Shown piece after piece: positions 9,557 through 18,821 of a stretch of 64,000 bases of DNA. The notes beneath the pieces are model-generated. The model ran no database searches. It was not told the origin of the DNA and saw only the letters and a list, made by a program, of their open reading frames with translations. Origin of the DNA: CAYVQZ01 sp964453435 (GTDB taxonomy: Bacteria; Abyssobacteria; SURF-5); contig CAYVQZ010000018.1 of NCBI GenBank assembly GCA_964453435.1, forward strand, positions 10,274 to 74,273, read 5' to 3'. The first letter of the stretch is position 1, and each line of letters begins with the position of its first letter. The position numbers were made by a program, and so were the translations under genes.

Positions 9557-12070
9557 TCATTTGCTTTGATTTTCCATACGTGAAGCGTTCTGCTTTTGGC
9601 GCAATGACTGCAAGAATAACAGAGCGACGACCACGACAAGCGAACCCAACGAAACGACCGCCCCCCTCCGGACACTCGCGGGCCGGTACTCAAAGGCGAC
9701 TTCGTGAGCGCCCGGCGGTATTTCCACCGCCCGGAATAAGGAATTTGCGCGCCAGATGGGTTTTGGCTCTCCGTCAACGAGCGCGACCCAGCCCGGATAA
9801 TAGGAATCCGTCAGAACCAATATCGCATCTTCCCCTGCCTCCACGGTTACCTCAACCCTGTTTATCTCATATTTTTCTATGGCAGCCTCTCCCGGATTCT
9901 TGTCGGACACAACGGGGGCAAAGGAAGGAACCCCATTTTCAAGGACCACCAAATTATTAAGCCGGGAACTGTTCTGTTCAATGGCCCGAAGACTTTCTCG
10001 TTCATTGTGAGCAACCAAATAATTGCCGACGACATAAACCCGTGGCAGGCAAAAGATATTTTCATAAACAGAAAAGTCGGATTCCTCGTCACCGCCGTGG
10101 CATAAAACCCAGCCGTCTTCCAAGTCATTCCGCAGCCTGTTTCCGGCGGGGTGGTCTCGGATGTAATAGCGCAGGGAGGCCAATCCGGCCATTCGGGCGT
10201 TTGACAAAAATTCGCCCTCAAAAAATTCTATCTCTCCAAGGAATTTCACCCTGCCGTCAGGAGGATATATCTTCTGAAAAACTTCAGCGCCAACGGTTTC
10301 CCGCACGAAGTTTTCCCAGCGCTTCAAGGTGAAAGGTTCCGCGCTGTTCAGGTTGAAGAAAGAAACCATGCTGGCAACGTTGGAAATTGTCCTGCCATTC
10401 AAAGTCAACGCGACGCGGTGGTAGCCGGCGTCGGCCTTTATCCATTCTATCTCCTGCTCGAAATCATCAAAATGAGTCCGTACCTCCGCGGGATTCGTCC
10501 ATCTCACATGCCTGTATGAGATAATGTCCGCCAATAAAAGTCCGGCTACAACCCATAAGGCGGCCACCTTCAAGCCGGGCGAATACTCGTCGGCGCGAGC
10601 CAGAACGAGAAAAAAAGCAAGAACGGCGGCAAGCAGAATTCCGGCATGTTGCACTGGCCGCAGCACATCGTAGTTCAAAAACAGCCCGAGAGACGTAACG
10701 ACAATCGCCGCCAGAATTCCAGCATTCCGTGTCCGTTTCGGCAGCGACGAGGATATCAACAGAAAGATAAGCACGACACACACTTCCAGGAGTAATATCA
10801 CCATGTATGCAGGCGAGTTCCGAATTAACCTCGACAGCAGGCAAAGCAAGGGGAAGAGAAAGAAAACCGCGCTAACTATCACGAACAGCCAGAACCAACG
10901 GAAAGTTCTCGCCCGCCGATCCCACAACATGAGCGGAGTTTGCTGCCACAGAGAAGAGAGCCCGATTCCCGCGAGCATAATAATCAAGAACCAGGCCGAT
11001 TCCATGATTCGCACATGGACCCGAAACATATCCGCCAGCAGAATCTTACGGAGAAAAAACAAGGAAGGAATCTTGTTTGACAGCACAAAAAGCATTGAAA
11101 AGATGAATGCAGCTACTAAACTTATGACAACCGCTCTACGTCTTTTGGCCCCGAATGCGAACGGCAGGAGAAGTACAGTGGCGCCTAAATAGGTCGCGTG
11201 GTTATCCCTTTGAATGTAGCTCCACACGGCCCCGATTGGGTCGAACCGTTGAGAAAACGGATCGCCTCCCGAATACAGGTTCTGTGTAACATTGCGAGCA
11301 GACTGGAGTGACAGCTCAAGAGTCGGAGCGAGCTGGGCCGCCGCTAAACCCGTCATGAGCAGGAAGGCCAGGCCATAAAGGCATGCTATCCGTACGTTCG
11401 CTCGGAATCTGCGGTCGGACCGGGTAAAAAACATGAGGGTAAGCAAAAAAACCGAAACCAACAGGCAATTATAGTAGAAGAACTGTTGGTGCCCACCAAG
11501 AAAGGAGAGGGCGAGAACTCCCGACAAGCCAACGGAATTTCGGAGATTGGGTTTTTGGAACAAACGGCAAGTCAACCAGAAAATAGTCGGGAGCCAACAA
11601 TAGGAGGAGCCCATCGCCAGGTTGAAGGTTCCATTCGAGGGAGCGCTGGCATTCATGACCGAATAGCCGAACAAAATTGTTGTAAGCAGAACCGCCGGCC
11701 ATTCAAGCTTTAAGTGCCTCGCGAAAACGAATGCTCCAAGCATGCCGATGCCTACAGCAGCTATTTGAATAACCAAAAACGCAGAGGCCAAGTCCATAAA
11801 AAAAATGGTCCAGTTAACAGGGTACAGAAGCCCGCAAGGGGTTGCTGCAAAAAAGGGAGCGCCAATCGCCTGATAGGGATTCCACAGGGGAAATGACCCC
11901 GCCACAATACTCCGTTTGGCGAAGGTCAACAAAGGAAAATAATACTGGTACAAATCCGAAAGGGAAATACGAACATCAGGGAGACTACCCTGCTTCACAT
12001 GATAAAGCGTGCCAAAAACAAATCCCAGAACCCCAAACAGAAAGAGGAAAAATGGCACCAGCCGCTTCAT
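9557..12070 (-). CDS. YfhO-type multi-spanning membrane protein (paralogue)
   Basis: An 837-residue protein with the same architecture as the gene at 1537-4137: repeated membrane segments, FPLWNPYQAIGAPFF near residue 60, a soluble C-terminal part with DSYYPGWVALVDGE, and a last membrane segment. The C-terminal domain is alike enough that it can be aligned by eye (WRANSLFRAVEIPPG is shared), so the two are paralogues in opposite orientation about 7 kb apart. This copy lacks the RATVW repeat. Function is inferred only from the family: modification of lipid-linked or surface polymers. Confidence 0.75.
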   Translation of the reverse strand: MKRLVPFFLFLFGVLGFVFGTLYHVKQGSLPDVRISLSDLYQYYFPLLTFAKRSIVAGSFPLWNPYQAIGAPFFAATPCGLLYPVNWTIFFMDLASAFLVIQIAAVGIGMLGAFVFARHLKLEWPAVLLTTILFGYSVMNASAPSNGTFNLAMGSSYCWLPTIFWLTCRLFQKPNLRNSVGLSGVLALSFLGGHQQFFYYNCLLVSVFLLTLMFFTRSDRRFRANVRIACLYGLAFLLMTGLAAAQLAPTLELSLQSARNVTQNLYSGGDPFSQRFDPIGAVWSYIQRDNHATYLGATVLLLPFAFGAKRRRAVVISLVAAFIFSMLFVLSNKIPSLFFLRKILLADMFRVHVRIMESAWFLIIMLAGIGLSSLWQQTPLMLWDRRARTFRWFWLFVIVSAVFFLFPLLCLLSRLIRNSPAYMVILLLEVCVVLIFLLISSSLPKRTRNAGILAAIVVTSLGLFLNYDVLRPVQHAGILLAAVLAFFLVLARADEYSPGLKVAALWVVAGLLLADIISYRHVRWTNPAEVRTHFDDFEQEIEWIKADAGYHRVALTLNGRTISNVASMVSFFNLNSAEPFTLKRWENFVRETVGAEVFQKIYPPDGRVKFLGEIEFFEGEFLSNARMAGLASLRYYIRDHPAGNRLRNDLEDGWVLCHGGDEESDFSVYENIFCLPRVYVVGNYLVAHNERESLRAIEQNSSRLNNLVVLENGVPSFAPVVSDKNPGEAAIEKYEINRVEVTVEAGEDAILVLTDSYYPGWVALVDGEPKPIWRANSLFRAVEIPPGAHEVAFEYRPASVRRGAVVSLGSLVVVVALLFLQSLRQKQNASRMENQSK

Positions 12071-12335
12071 GTCGGGCTGTCCCCACGGTCAGGAGAAATC
12101 AGGCAGAGCACGCTTGACCGTATTTGGTCACAGTGGAAAATTGAAAGAAGCACAGAAACTCGAAACCCCCGACCAGAAAAGAATGCGCGGGCGGTAACAA
12201 ATGGAATGCGGAGCCAACAAGATGGAGGCCTGCCTGGCATAAGAGACCTTCTCGACGATGAACAAACCCGAATCACGAAGCCACTTTCGGCAAATCACGC
12301 GCAGGCCCGATGATGCGTAAGTCCTTGTCTCCCAG

Positions 12336-12421
12336 TGCCGAGGGCCGGAATCGAACCGGCACGGTGGTTACCCACCGAGGGATTTTAAGTCCCTTGCGTC
12401 TACCTATTCCGCCACCCCGGC
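12336..12421 (-). tRNA. tRNA-Leu (anticodon TAA)
   Basis: On the minus strand GCCGGGG pairs with CCTCGGC to give a full 7-bp acceptor stem. The anticodon loop reads CTTAAAA, and a long variable arm and GGTTCGATTCC T-loop follow. About 86 nt; no encoded CCA. It lies downstream of tRNA-Cys, probably on one transcript. Confidence 0.95.
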
Positions 12422-12483
12422 ATCATCTTTCCAATCACATAGAAAATGGCGACCCCTGCGGGGCCGCCACGAAGCCTCGATTT

Positions 12484-12558
<75 letters not shown>

Positions 12559-12571
12559 CTTAACACTTCCA

Positions 12572-12600
12572 AGTTTAGTACGAGATTCCGCATTTGTCAA
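12572..12600 (-). promoter_or_regulatory. Sigma70-like promoter for tRNA-Cys/tRNA-Leu
   Basis: On the minus strand TTGACA (12600-12595), 17 bp, TAAACT (12577-12572); the predicted start lies a few bases before the tRNA-Cys 5' end. Confidence 0.75.
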
Positions 12601-12897
12601 GGCTGCCATCACGTAGAGCGATACCTCGCATCAACTTGTGACACGCACCCCTGATGGCAAAAAAGAGCTCCTCATCGGGAAATTACGTGGGCTATCGCAG
12701 GCGCCGACAAAATATATGTGAATAGTCGATTAGCTCGGACTGAAGGAGTTCTCCTCATCCGAACTCGCCGAGGCGCTTCCGTGCGGTTTTGCGTTCGACA
12801 GCAGTTCCCAGCGCTTGGGCCGGCCGCCGTGAGCTCCTGCGCACGCGGCGGCCGCGGGTTCAATCCCCCCGATGCTCGGTTCCACGAACAGCGGTTT

Positions 12898-13470
12898 TCA
12901 CGAGCCAGGCTCCGACCCTTTTGGCGAACCGTACTTCGGTTTAACGACGAGGGCTCCGGTCGTTTTTGCAGCGTCTGGCAAGTGCCCCAGTCCCGAAGCC
13001 GCTCCCGCCTTTTTGGAAAGTTCGCGCATATCCCCGAAATCGAGCGCCCGTGTCGGGCACGCGGCCACGCACACCGGCGCCTCCTTGTTCTCGAGTCGGT
13101 CAATACAGAAATCGCATTTCTCGGCCACGGTTCCGTCGTCGCCCCGAAACCCGATAGCCCCGTACGGACACGCCTCCTCGCACGCTCGGCAGCCGGTGCA
13201 TTTGGCAGAGTCGATCAGTACTACCCCGTCCTCCGCGCGCTTATAGATTGCATCTTCGGGACACGCCTCGACGCAGGCCGGGTTCACACAATGATTGCAC
13301 GATATGGAGACATGATACACGCCCACATCGGGAAACCTGCCTTCCTCATGTGTCTCGACCCGTCGCCAGTAGACCAGCTCCGCCGGCAGGTCGTGCCAGT
13401 CCTTGCAGGCAACAACGCACGTGTGACAGCCCGTGCACCGGGTCTGGTCGAAATAAAATCCTAACTGCAC
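12898..13470 (-). CDS. 4Fe-4S dicluster electron-transfer subunit, DmsB/NrfC-like
   Basis: A 190-residue ferredoxin-like protein with four Cys clusters: CTGCHTCVVAC (residue 12 on), CNHCVNPACVEACP, CTGCRACEEACP, and CDFCID plus CVAACP. This is the pattern of the four-cluster beta subunits that pass electrons to molybdopterin oxidoreductases. It starts at GTG behind AGGAGG, 22 bp after the stop of the molybdopterin subunit, and the two are surely co-transcribed. There is no Tat or Sec signal and no membrane helix, so the pair should be cytoplasmic. No membrane anchor gene follows. Confidence 0.85.
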   Translation of the reverse strand: MQLGFYFDQTRCTGCHTCVVACKDWHDLPAELVYWRRVETHEEGRFPDVGVYHVSISCNHCVNPACVEACPEDAIYKRAEDGVVLIDSAKCTGCRACEEACPYGAIGFRGDDGTVAEKCDFCIDRLENKEAPVCVAACPTRALDFGDMRELSKKAGAASGLGHLPDAAKTTGALVVKPKYGSPKGSEPGS

Positions 13471-13492
13471 CGAAACCTCCTGGAATGGAAAA

Positions 13493-15619
13493 CTACAATT
13501 TCTCCACCTGCACCCGCGTGGAATTGTATGGCGTTACATCGACCAAGGTATGGATATCGGGACAGACAGCGTTCGCGCATCCCCTCGTATCGACACCATC
13601 GGCGTCGAATTCGAATTCGATGCCCTGATCGATGTTGATCGTGCCGGGAATAATTCGTTCGGTCACGCGCGCCGCAAGCTTCGTGGCTCCAATGTTGTTC
13701 GAGACTTTCACCATGTCGCCATTCTTGATGCCGCGCTCAAGCGCGTCGACTGAGTTGATCCATATCTCCTGTTTCTCGGTCTCCCGCACCCATGGCAGAT
13801 TGTAGAACATCGAGTTGCAGCTTTTCTTGCTGTGACCGGTAATGAGCTGAAGCGGGAACCGGGCGTCATCGGGGCGGCGCTCGGGCTCGATGTATTTCGG
13901 GATCGCCGGAACGTCGGGCTTTCCGATATCCGCAATGGATTGCGAATAGATTTCTATCCTTCCGCTCGGGGTCGAAAATGGATTGTTCTCGATATCGTCT
14001 ATCTGCTCCTGAAAGGCTATGTGCGGCTTTTCCAGTTTGTATTTCAAGAATCCACGCCTCTTGAACTCATCCCAATCGGAGATATCGGCGCTGCCGGTCA
14101 GGTAGCGCAGCCACTCCTCTTCCGAGGTGTCGTTATACCCCTTGATGCCCAGGCGTTCAGCCAGGTCGGCGCAGATATCCATGTCGTTTCGGCATTCTCC
14201 GTACGGTTCGACGGCCTTGTTGGAAAAAATGATGTAGTGGCCGAAGCACCAGGGAACAATGACGTCGTTGCGCTCGAATTGGGTTGTTGCGGGAAACACA
14301 ATATCGGCGTAACGCGCGGTCGCAGTAAGGAAATGGTCGTGCGCCACCATGAACTCGAGCGTCTTCAGCGCGCGGTCGGCCTTCCGGATGTTGCCCAACT
14401 GATTCACCGTGTTGCCGCAGACCGAATACACCATCCTGATGTCCGACGGATAGCCGCCCGCGCGTCCTTCAATGATGGCGTCGGCCCATTTATTCCAGTG
14501 AACCGACACGTTCCCGGAAGAACTGCCGCCGGGGAACTGCATCACCTTCGTCTGGATCGGATAGCCGAAAAACGCCACACCCGTGTCTCCACCGGCTACT
14601 CCGACATTGCCGGTCATCGCGCAGAGAGTCATCGCGGCGCGGTGAAACTGTTCGCCATGGAAGGTGCGGGCCGGCCCGTGGCCCACCGAGAGCGCCGCGG
14701 GCTTCGTGGTTGCATACGCCCGCGCAAGCTCCGCTATGGTTTGCGCCGGAACCCCGGTTATCGCCTCCGCCCATTTCGGCGTCTTCGGCACATCGTCCTC
14801 CTGCCCCATAACGTAATCGCGGAATCTGTCGAAGCCGACCGTGTATTTGTCCAGAAACGCCTGGTCATGAAGCCCTCCATCGATGATCACATACGCCATG
14901 GCAATCAGCATGGCCGTATCGGTTCCGGGGCGTATCGGGACCCACTGGTCGGCAAAGGTGGCAGCCGAATCGGTGTAGCGCGGGTCAACTGCAACAATGC
15001 GGGCGCCGCGTTCGTGCGCAAGCGCGAGGTAGTACGTCGAGTTCGTGCCCCACACCGAGTCGGTCGGATTCCATCCCCACATGATTATCATCTTCGAATT
15101 GAGCAGGTCCTCCCGCTCGCTGGTCGTAAAAATGCTGCCATAGGTCTGCATGGCCGCGAAAAGGCCGCCCTCGTTCGACACAATCGAGTGAAGCTCGGTC
15201 TGACCGCCGAACATGTTCAACAGGCGGTCTATGCACGCGCGCCGATGATACGAACACAACATCATGCCCGTGTGAGAGATATTCATTATGGCGGTTGGAC
15301 CATATCTATCCCGGACTTCGAGCATCTTGTTCGCGACGATGTCGAGCGCTTCCTCCCAACCGATGCGCTCGAATTTACCTTCGCCCCTCTCCCCCGCTCT
15401 CTTGAGCGGGTGCTTCAGCCTCTCGGGATGGTACAGGCGCTGTCGGTATGCGCGCCCCTTGAGACATGCGCGCAACTGTCCGACGCCTGGCTCGTCAGGC
15501 AGCGACTCGTCGCTCGTTATCCGCGTGACAACCCCATCCTCCACATGGGCAATCAACAGACAGCTACCGCCGCAATCGTGCGGACAGCCGACCGGAATTT
15601 TCCGAACGTTTGTTCCCAT
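13493..15619 (-). CDS. Molybdopterin-dependent oxidoreductase, DMSO-reductase family, catalytic subunit
   Basis: A 708-residue member of the DMSO reductase superfamily. The N-terminal CPHDCGGSC plus RACLKGR provide a 4Fe-4S site; later segments such as MWGWNPTDSVWG and VSVGHGPARTFHG match molybdopterin-binding regions. In the Mo-ligand region I see IVSNEGGLF, so Ser is the likely ligand; there is no Cys or in-frame TGA (selenocysteine) there, arguing against a formate dehydrogenase. No Tat signal is present, unlike DmsA, so the enzyme should work in the cytoplasm. Substrate (an S-oxide, N-oxide, polysulfide or an organic compound) cannot be told from sequence. A GGGGAGAG site precedes the ATG. 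It is divergent from the methyltransferase gene. Confidence 0.8.
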   Translation of the reverse strand: MGTNVRKIPVGCPHDCGGSCLLIAHVEDGVVTRITSDESLPDEPGVGQLRACLKGRAYRQRLYHPERLKHPLKRAGERGEGKFERIGWEEALDIVANKMLEVRDRYGPTAIMNISHTGMMLCSYHRRACIDRLLNMFGGQTELHSIVSNEGGLFAAMQTYGSIFTTSEREDLLNSKMIIMWGWNPTDSVWGTNSTYYLALAHERGARIVAVDPRYTDSAATFADQWVPIRPGTDTAMLIAMAYVIIDGGLHDQAFLDKYTVGFDRFRDYVMGQEDDVPKTPKWAEAITGVPAQTIAELARAYATTKPAALSVGHGPARTFHGEQFHRAAMTLCAMTGNVGVAGGDTGVAFFGYPIQTKVMQFPGGSSSGNVSVHWNKWADAIIEGRAGGYPSDIRMVYSVCGNTVNQLGNIRKADRALKTLEFMVAHDHFLTATARYADIVFPATTQFERNDVIVPWCFGHYIIFSNKAVEPYGECRNDMDICADLAERLGIKGYNDTSEEEWLRYLTGSADISDWDEFKRRGFLKYKLEKPHIAFQEQIDDIENNPFSTPSGRIEIYSQSIADIGKPDVPAIPKYIEPERRPDDARFPLQLITGHSKKSCNSMFYNLPWVRETEKQEIWINSVDALERGIKNGDMVKVSNNIGATKLAARVTERIIPGTINIDQGIEFEFDADGVDTRGCANAVCPDIHTLVDVTPYNSTRVQVEKL

Positions 15620-15721
15620 ATCATGACTCTCCCCGAAAAAAGATTTTGAAGTTCGATAACGACATTCATTCTAATATCTTATGACAAGGCTGTCAATGGA
15701 GCGTCTCAATAATCCGAGATG

Positions 15722-15751
15722 TTGTCCCGAATTTTTCGGTTATGCTATAAT
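15722..15751 (+). promoter_or_regulatory. Sigma70-like promoter for the pcm operon
   Basis: TTGTCC at 15722-15727 and a perfect TATAAT at 15746-15751, 18 bp apart, 35 bp before the ATG. Confidence 0.5.
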
Positions 15752-15785
15752 CGTAAAAACAGATTGCCCAAAGGAGATCGCAATA

Positions 15786-16517
15786 ATGAAACCGGCGCGA
15801 CTTATCTTTCTGCTTCTGCTGCTGGCATTCGCTTCATGCGCGCAGCAATGTCAGGCCGACGTCCCGTCTGACCAAGCACAGCAGGACCGTCTGCAGACGG
15901 CGCGCGAGAACCTTGTTCGCCTTCTCGAGCGACAGGGAATCACCGACGATAAAGTGTTGAACGCCATGCGAAATGTGCTTCGCCACGAATTCGTACCCGA
16001 ACAGCTCCTTTCGCAGGCATATGCGAATCGCCCGCTTCCAATCGGCATGGGACAAACGATATCGCAACCTTACATCGTGGCGTATATGTCTGAGGCGCTG
16101 AAATTGAAGGGCGGCGAAAAGGTTCTGGAAATCGGAACCGGCTCCGGTTACCAGGCGGCTATCCTTGCAGAAATCGCGGGAACGGTCTACACGGTTGAAA
16201 TTCTCGAGCCGCTTGCCAAGCGCGCGGAAAAAACGCTCGAGAAGCTTGGATATGAAAACATCTTCGTGCGAGTCGGAGACGGCTACCAGGGCTGGCCCGA
16301 ACATGCGCCATTCGACGCGATTATGGTCACCGCCGCGCCTGACCATGTACCCGAACCGCTGGTGGAACAGCTCAAGGTCGGCGGCAGAATGATAATACCG
16401 GTGGGCGAACGCAGTCAGAGACTTGTCTTGATTACGAAGGACGAAAAAGGCGTCAAACAGGAGCGGGACCTGCCCGTCCTCTTTGTGCCCATGACCGGCG
16501 AGGCGGAAAAGCAGTAG
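15786..16517 (+). CDS. pcm: Exported protein-L-isoaspartate O-methyltransferase
   Basis: This enzyme methylates L-isoaspartyl residues with S-adenosylmethionine to start repair of aged proteins. The family marks are clear: MRNVLRHEFVPE, the substrate-binding motif IGMGQTISQPYIVAYM, and the SAM-binding VLEIGTGSGYQAAILAE. I chose the ATG at 15786 because it has AAAGGAG nine bases upstream and begins a signal peptide (MKPARLIFLLLLLAFASC). The LAFASC segment suggests a lipobox, so the protein is probably periplasmic and may be lipid-anchored. That is less usual than the cytosolic form, although exported PCMTs are known. It leads an operon with the next two genes. Confidence 0.9.
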   Translation: MKPARLIFLLLLLAFASCAQQCQADVPSDQAQQDRLQTARENLVRLLERQGITDDKVLNAMRNVLRHEFVPEQLLSQAYANRPLPIGMGQTISQPYIVAYMSEALKLKGGEKVLEIGTGSGYQAAILAEIAGTVYTVEILEPLAKRAEKTLEKLGYENIFVRVGDGYQGWPEHAPFDAIMVTAAPDHVPEPLVEQLKVGGRMIIPVGERSQRLVLITKDEKGVKQERDLPVLFVPMTGEAEKQ

Positions 16518-16528
16518 GAAAGCGAAAC

Positions 16529-17149
16529 ATGGCAGATTGGGACCAGCAAGACTTTTATAGACTCCTCCGGATTGACAAGGAAGCCACCCCGACCGAGATC
16601 GAGGAGGCCTATGCCAACCTCACGTCCGCTCTCGATCCCGATTCAAGTCCAAAAGAACAAAAACGCGCAAACGCATTGGCCTTCATAACCGCCCACACCG
16701 CCCGGCAAACGCTCCTGGACCAAACAAAACGAACCTCCTATGATGCAAAGTTGAAGGAGGTTCAGGAGACCGAGGCGGAAAAGGAAAAGATTGAGGCCAA
16801 GCGTGCGGGCAAACTGCAGGAACAGCAGTCAATCGAAGAAGACGAAAAACTGAAGAAAGCCGCGCTTCGATACGAAGCCGCCCGAAACGCGCTGTCTGAT
16901 TTCTATTACAACCAGCTTTTCGCGGCTGCGCGGCAAAGTTCCTTCGAGACCATCGAGCCGGAACAACTCATGGGCTGGCTGAGCGCTGAGCGAGCGGAAT
17001 CATTGAGAAAAGAGGAACAAAAGGGCCGCAAGATTTCGTTCCGGATCGATTTAAGCAGTTTCGGCGGGGTCCAGGATATGCGAAAGAAACGGGGAGACGA
17101 AATACCGGCAATTATCGACGAGTTGACCAGGACGTTCCACCTCGCATAA
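16529..17149 (+). CDS. J-domain-like protein with DPD in place of HPD
   Basis: A 206-residue protein starting 11 bp after pcm. Residues 6-70 follow the J-domain pattern: DFYRLLRIDKEATPTEIEEAY, then a loop, then a helix ending LLDQTKRTSYDAKL. The catalytic HPD loop reads DPD, so the His needed to stimulate DnaK ATPase is missing. A charged, probably coiled-coil segment rich in E, K and A follows (about 73-115), and the C-terminal 90 residues match nothing I know. It may be a J-like protein that no longer activates Hsp70 but recruits partners. No signal peptide, so it is cytosolic, unlike the pcm product. Confidence 0.6.
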   Translation: MADWDQQDFYRLLRIDKEATPTEIEEAYANLTSALDPDSSPKEQKRANALAFITAHTARQTLLDQTKRTSYDAKLKEVQETEAEKEKIEAKRAGKLQEQQSIEEDEKLKKAALRYEAARNALSDFYYNQLFAAARQSSFETIEPEQLMGWLSAERAESLRKEEQKGRKISFRIDLSSFGGVQDMRKKRGDEIPAIIDELTRTFHLA

Positions 17150-17155
17150 CGAACG

Positions 17156-18139
17156 ATGAAAAAGAAAATCCAACAGACATTTGGCGTTTCCAATGTTGGA
17201 GAGTTGAAGAGGTTAATTGTCGCAAACGCCGTTGCAACGGGCAATTCCTTTGCGTTCCACGACCTGTTTTCCCAACTGAAGGAATTCGCCGACACCGACA
17301 ATGAGTCGGCGGTCACGCCCGCTGTTCTTAACCGGCTCGCTTATTTGCTTCCCACCCGGGATACGACGGAATCGCCCAAGTTCCGGAGAGCAACAGAGAT
17401 TGTCGGCGAGTATAGCTTGAACGATGATGTCGTTCCCGCAACGCTTTTGGAGGAAACCGCCAAGGAAGCCGTCTCGCGCGGCAAATTCGCGTACGCGGAG
17501 GACGCATATCGGCTCCTCGGAATAAAAAAAGAAATCGTTGCTTTGTATGCTCAGACGGGCGAACAACTGCTCCGGGATGACAAGCCAAAGCAAGGAGCCG
17601 TGGCGTTCCTTGTGGCTGCAAGCCTCGACCAACCTCTCGGCCCGCACTATCAGGACCTCGGCCCCGAGCTGCATTCAGCCTGTCAACGTGAACCCGACAA
17701 ATGCGTTACCGCGCTTCCCATCGATTCCCTCATGGATGAGGCGATTAAATTCCTCATAAGCAATGATGACCTTGCGCAGAGGTTGCTCTCGACAGCGAAG
17801 GCGGCGCACAAACCGCACATAATAGAAACCCTTGCCGCGGCACGCGACACCAACCTCCACGAGTTCATGGAAAACCTCAGGAAAGGCGCGGTCGAACTCT
17901 CCAAAATCGGCGACGGTCAACCCGACGATTACTCCCCTATCGGTCCGGCCCTGCTGGGAAGAATCGCTCCGACCGGGCAGGCCTGGGAATACCTCAAGGA
18001 ACTCTCCTTCGAACATCCGATCGCAGCCCTGTGTGTCTGCCTGAAGCTTATCCGCCAAACGCCCGTCCTCGTTCCCGTTCTCCGCGACGGAAAACCACTG
18101 CTTGAATTGCTGCTGCCGGCCGAATTCCAAAAGGAATAA
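17156..18139 (+). CDS. Hypothetical alpha-helical protein following the J-like gene
   Basis: A 327-residue protein I do not recognise. It begins six bases after the J-like gene, so the two are translated together. It is soluble (no signal peptide or membrane segment) and appears mostly helical. In the middle, segments such as KEAVSRGKFAYAEDAYRLLGIKKEIVALYAQTGEQLL look like degenerate TPR-type helical hairpins, which would suit a scaffold or adaptor. A partner of the J-like protein is an inference from gene order only. Confidence 0.55.
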   Translation: MKKKIQQTFGVSNVGELKRLIVANAVATGNSFAFHDLFSQLKEFADTDNESAVTPAVLNRLAYLLPTRDTTESPKFRRATEIVGEYSLNDDVVPATLLEETAKEAVSRGKFAYAEDAYRLLGIKKEIVALYAQTGEQLLRDDKPKQGAVAFLVAASLDQPLGPHYQDLGPELHSACQREPDKCVTALPIDSLMDEAIKFLISNDDLAQRLLSTAKAAHKPHIIETLAAARDTNLHEFMENLRKGAVELSKIGDGQPDDYSPIGPALLGRIAPTGQAWEYLKELSFEHPIAALCVCLKLIRQTPVLVPVLRDGKPLLELLLPAEFQKE

Positions 18140-18735
18140 GGGCCGGTTGCTCTGCGCAAATTGTCTTCTTGAGTGTGTCCCACGGTTGTCCATTCTGCCG
18201 AAAAGCCGAATCCCTAATTCCGGGGAGATGAATTTATAGGCCGAAGGTCACGCTCCGCGTGATTCCGTGTCCCCGGAATTCGCAAGCCCTGGTCAAACGT
18301 GAGACACATTCACTGCCCCCGAAGCACGGGGTTCCGAACCTCGGGACAGATTCTCCTACCCCCTTTCCGCTCCTCCTCGCTCTTCTTGATAATCTCCCCG
18401 TTCCGGCAATCCGTGTCGTTCATAAATCGGCTGTCGGAGGCAAAAGACTTGATTTCTCTTTCAGCGTCCCATACTTGCTTCCTCACGCCTCTCCATCTCG
18501 CGCTCCTTGTAAATGCGCGCATTGCGCCCCCTTCTTCTTCGAAACTCTTCAAACTTCGGGAATCAGTGGGGGCGGGTGAAAAGCAACGCAGGCTGGTCTT
18601 GATGCGGGATTGACGCGCCTCGCTTCCAATTCAATCCGCCGCGGCCTGGTTCTCACGGGAGGTAGCGGCTGTGAAGACCAAAAAAATTAGCTGCTCCACC
18701 TTTCACCGAGCAGCTATCCCAACAAGCTTTCACTT
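18140..18735. other. Gene-free stretch, 596 bp, containing a REP-like palindrome
   Basis: No credible gene. It contains the palindromic element at 18216-18280. The remaining approximately 450 bp shows nothing I can name. Confidence 0.55.
18216..18280. repeat. REP-like nested palindrome
   Basis: Perfect 11-bp inverted arms AATTCCGGGGA (18216-18226) and TCCCCGGAATT (18270-18280) enclose a small hairpin (GTCACGC/GCGTGAT at 18247-18253 and 18257-18263). The form resembles REP or bacterial interspersed palindromes; no transposase is near. Confidence 0.6.
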
Positions 18736-18811
18736 TGGTGGGCCCAGCAGGGCTCGAACCTGCGACCAACTGATTATGAGTCAGCTGCTCTACCGACTGA
18801 GCTATGGGCCC
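18736..18811 (-). tRNA. tRNA with CAT anticodon (elongator Met, or Ile2)
   Basis: On the minus strand GGGCCCA pairs with TGGGCCC; the anticodon loop is CTCATAA and the T-arm GCAGGTTCGAGCCCTGC. CCA is encoded. The A-U/G-C rich body resembles both elongator Met and the lysidine-modified Ile2 tRNA; I cannot separate them by eye. It does not look like initiator Met. Confidence 0.9.
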
Positions 18812-18821
18812 CGTATCTATT

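Noticed and set aside
12838..12892. A GGTTCAATCC-like T-loop just downstream of the molybdopterin operon, which might be a selenocysteine tRNA
   Set aside because: The arms do not pair, there is no TCA anticodon or acceptor stem, and the oxidoreductase has no in-frame TGA in its Mo-ligand region.
12718..13464. A 248-codon frame opposite the 4Fe-4S subunit
   Set aside because: Antisense to a protein with four clear Cys clusters; no own evidence.
13832..15649. A 605-codon open frame on the plus strand opposite the molybdopterin gene
   Set aside because: It is antisense to a clearly conserved enzyme and has no family motif; it arises from codon bias of the true gene.
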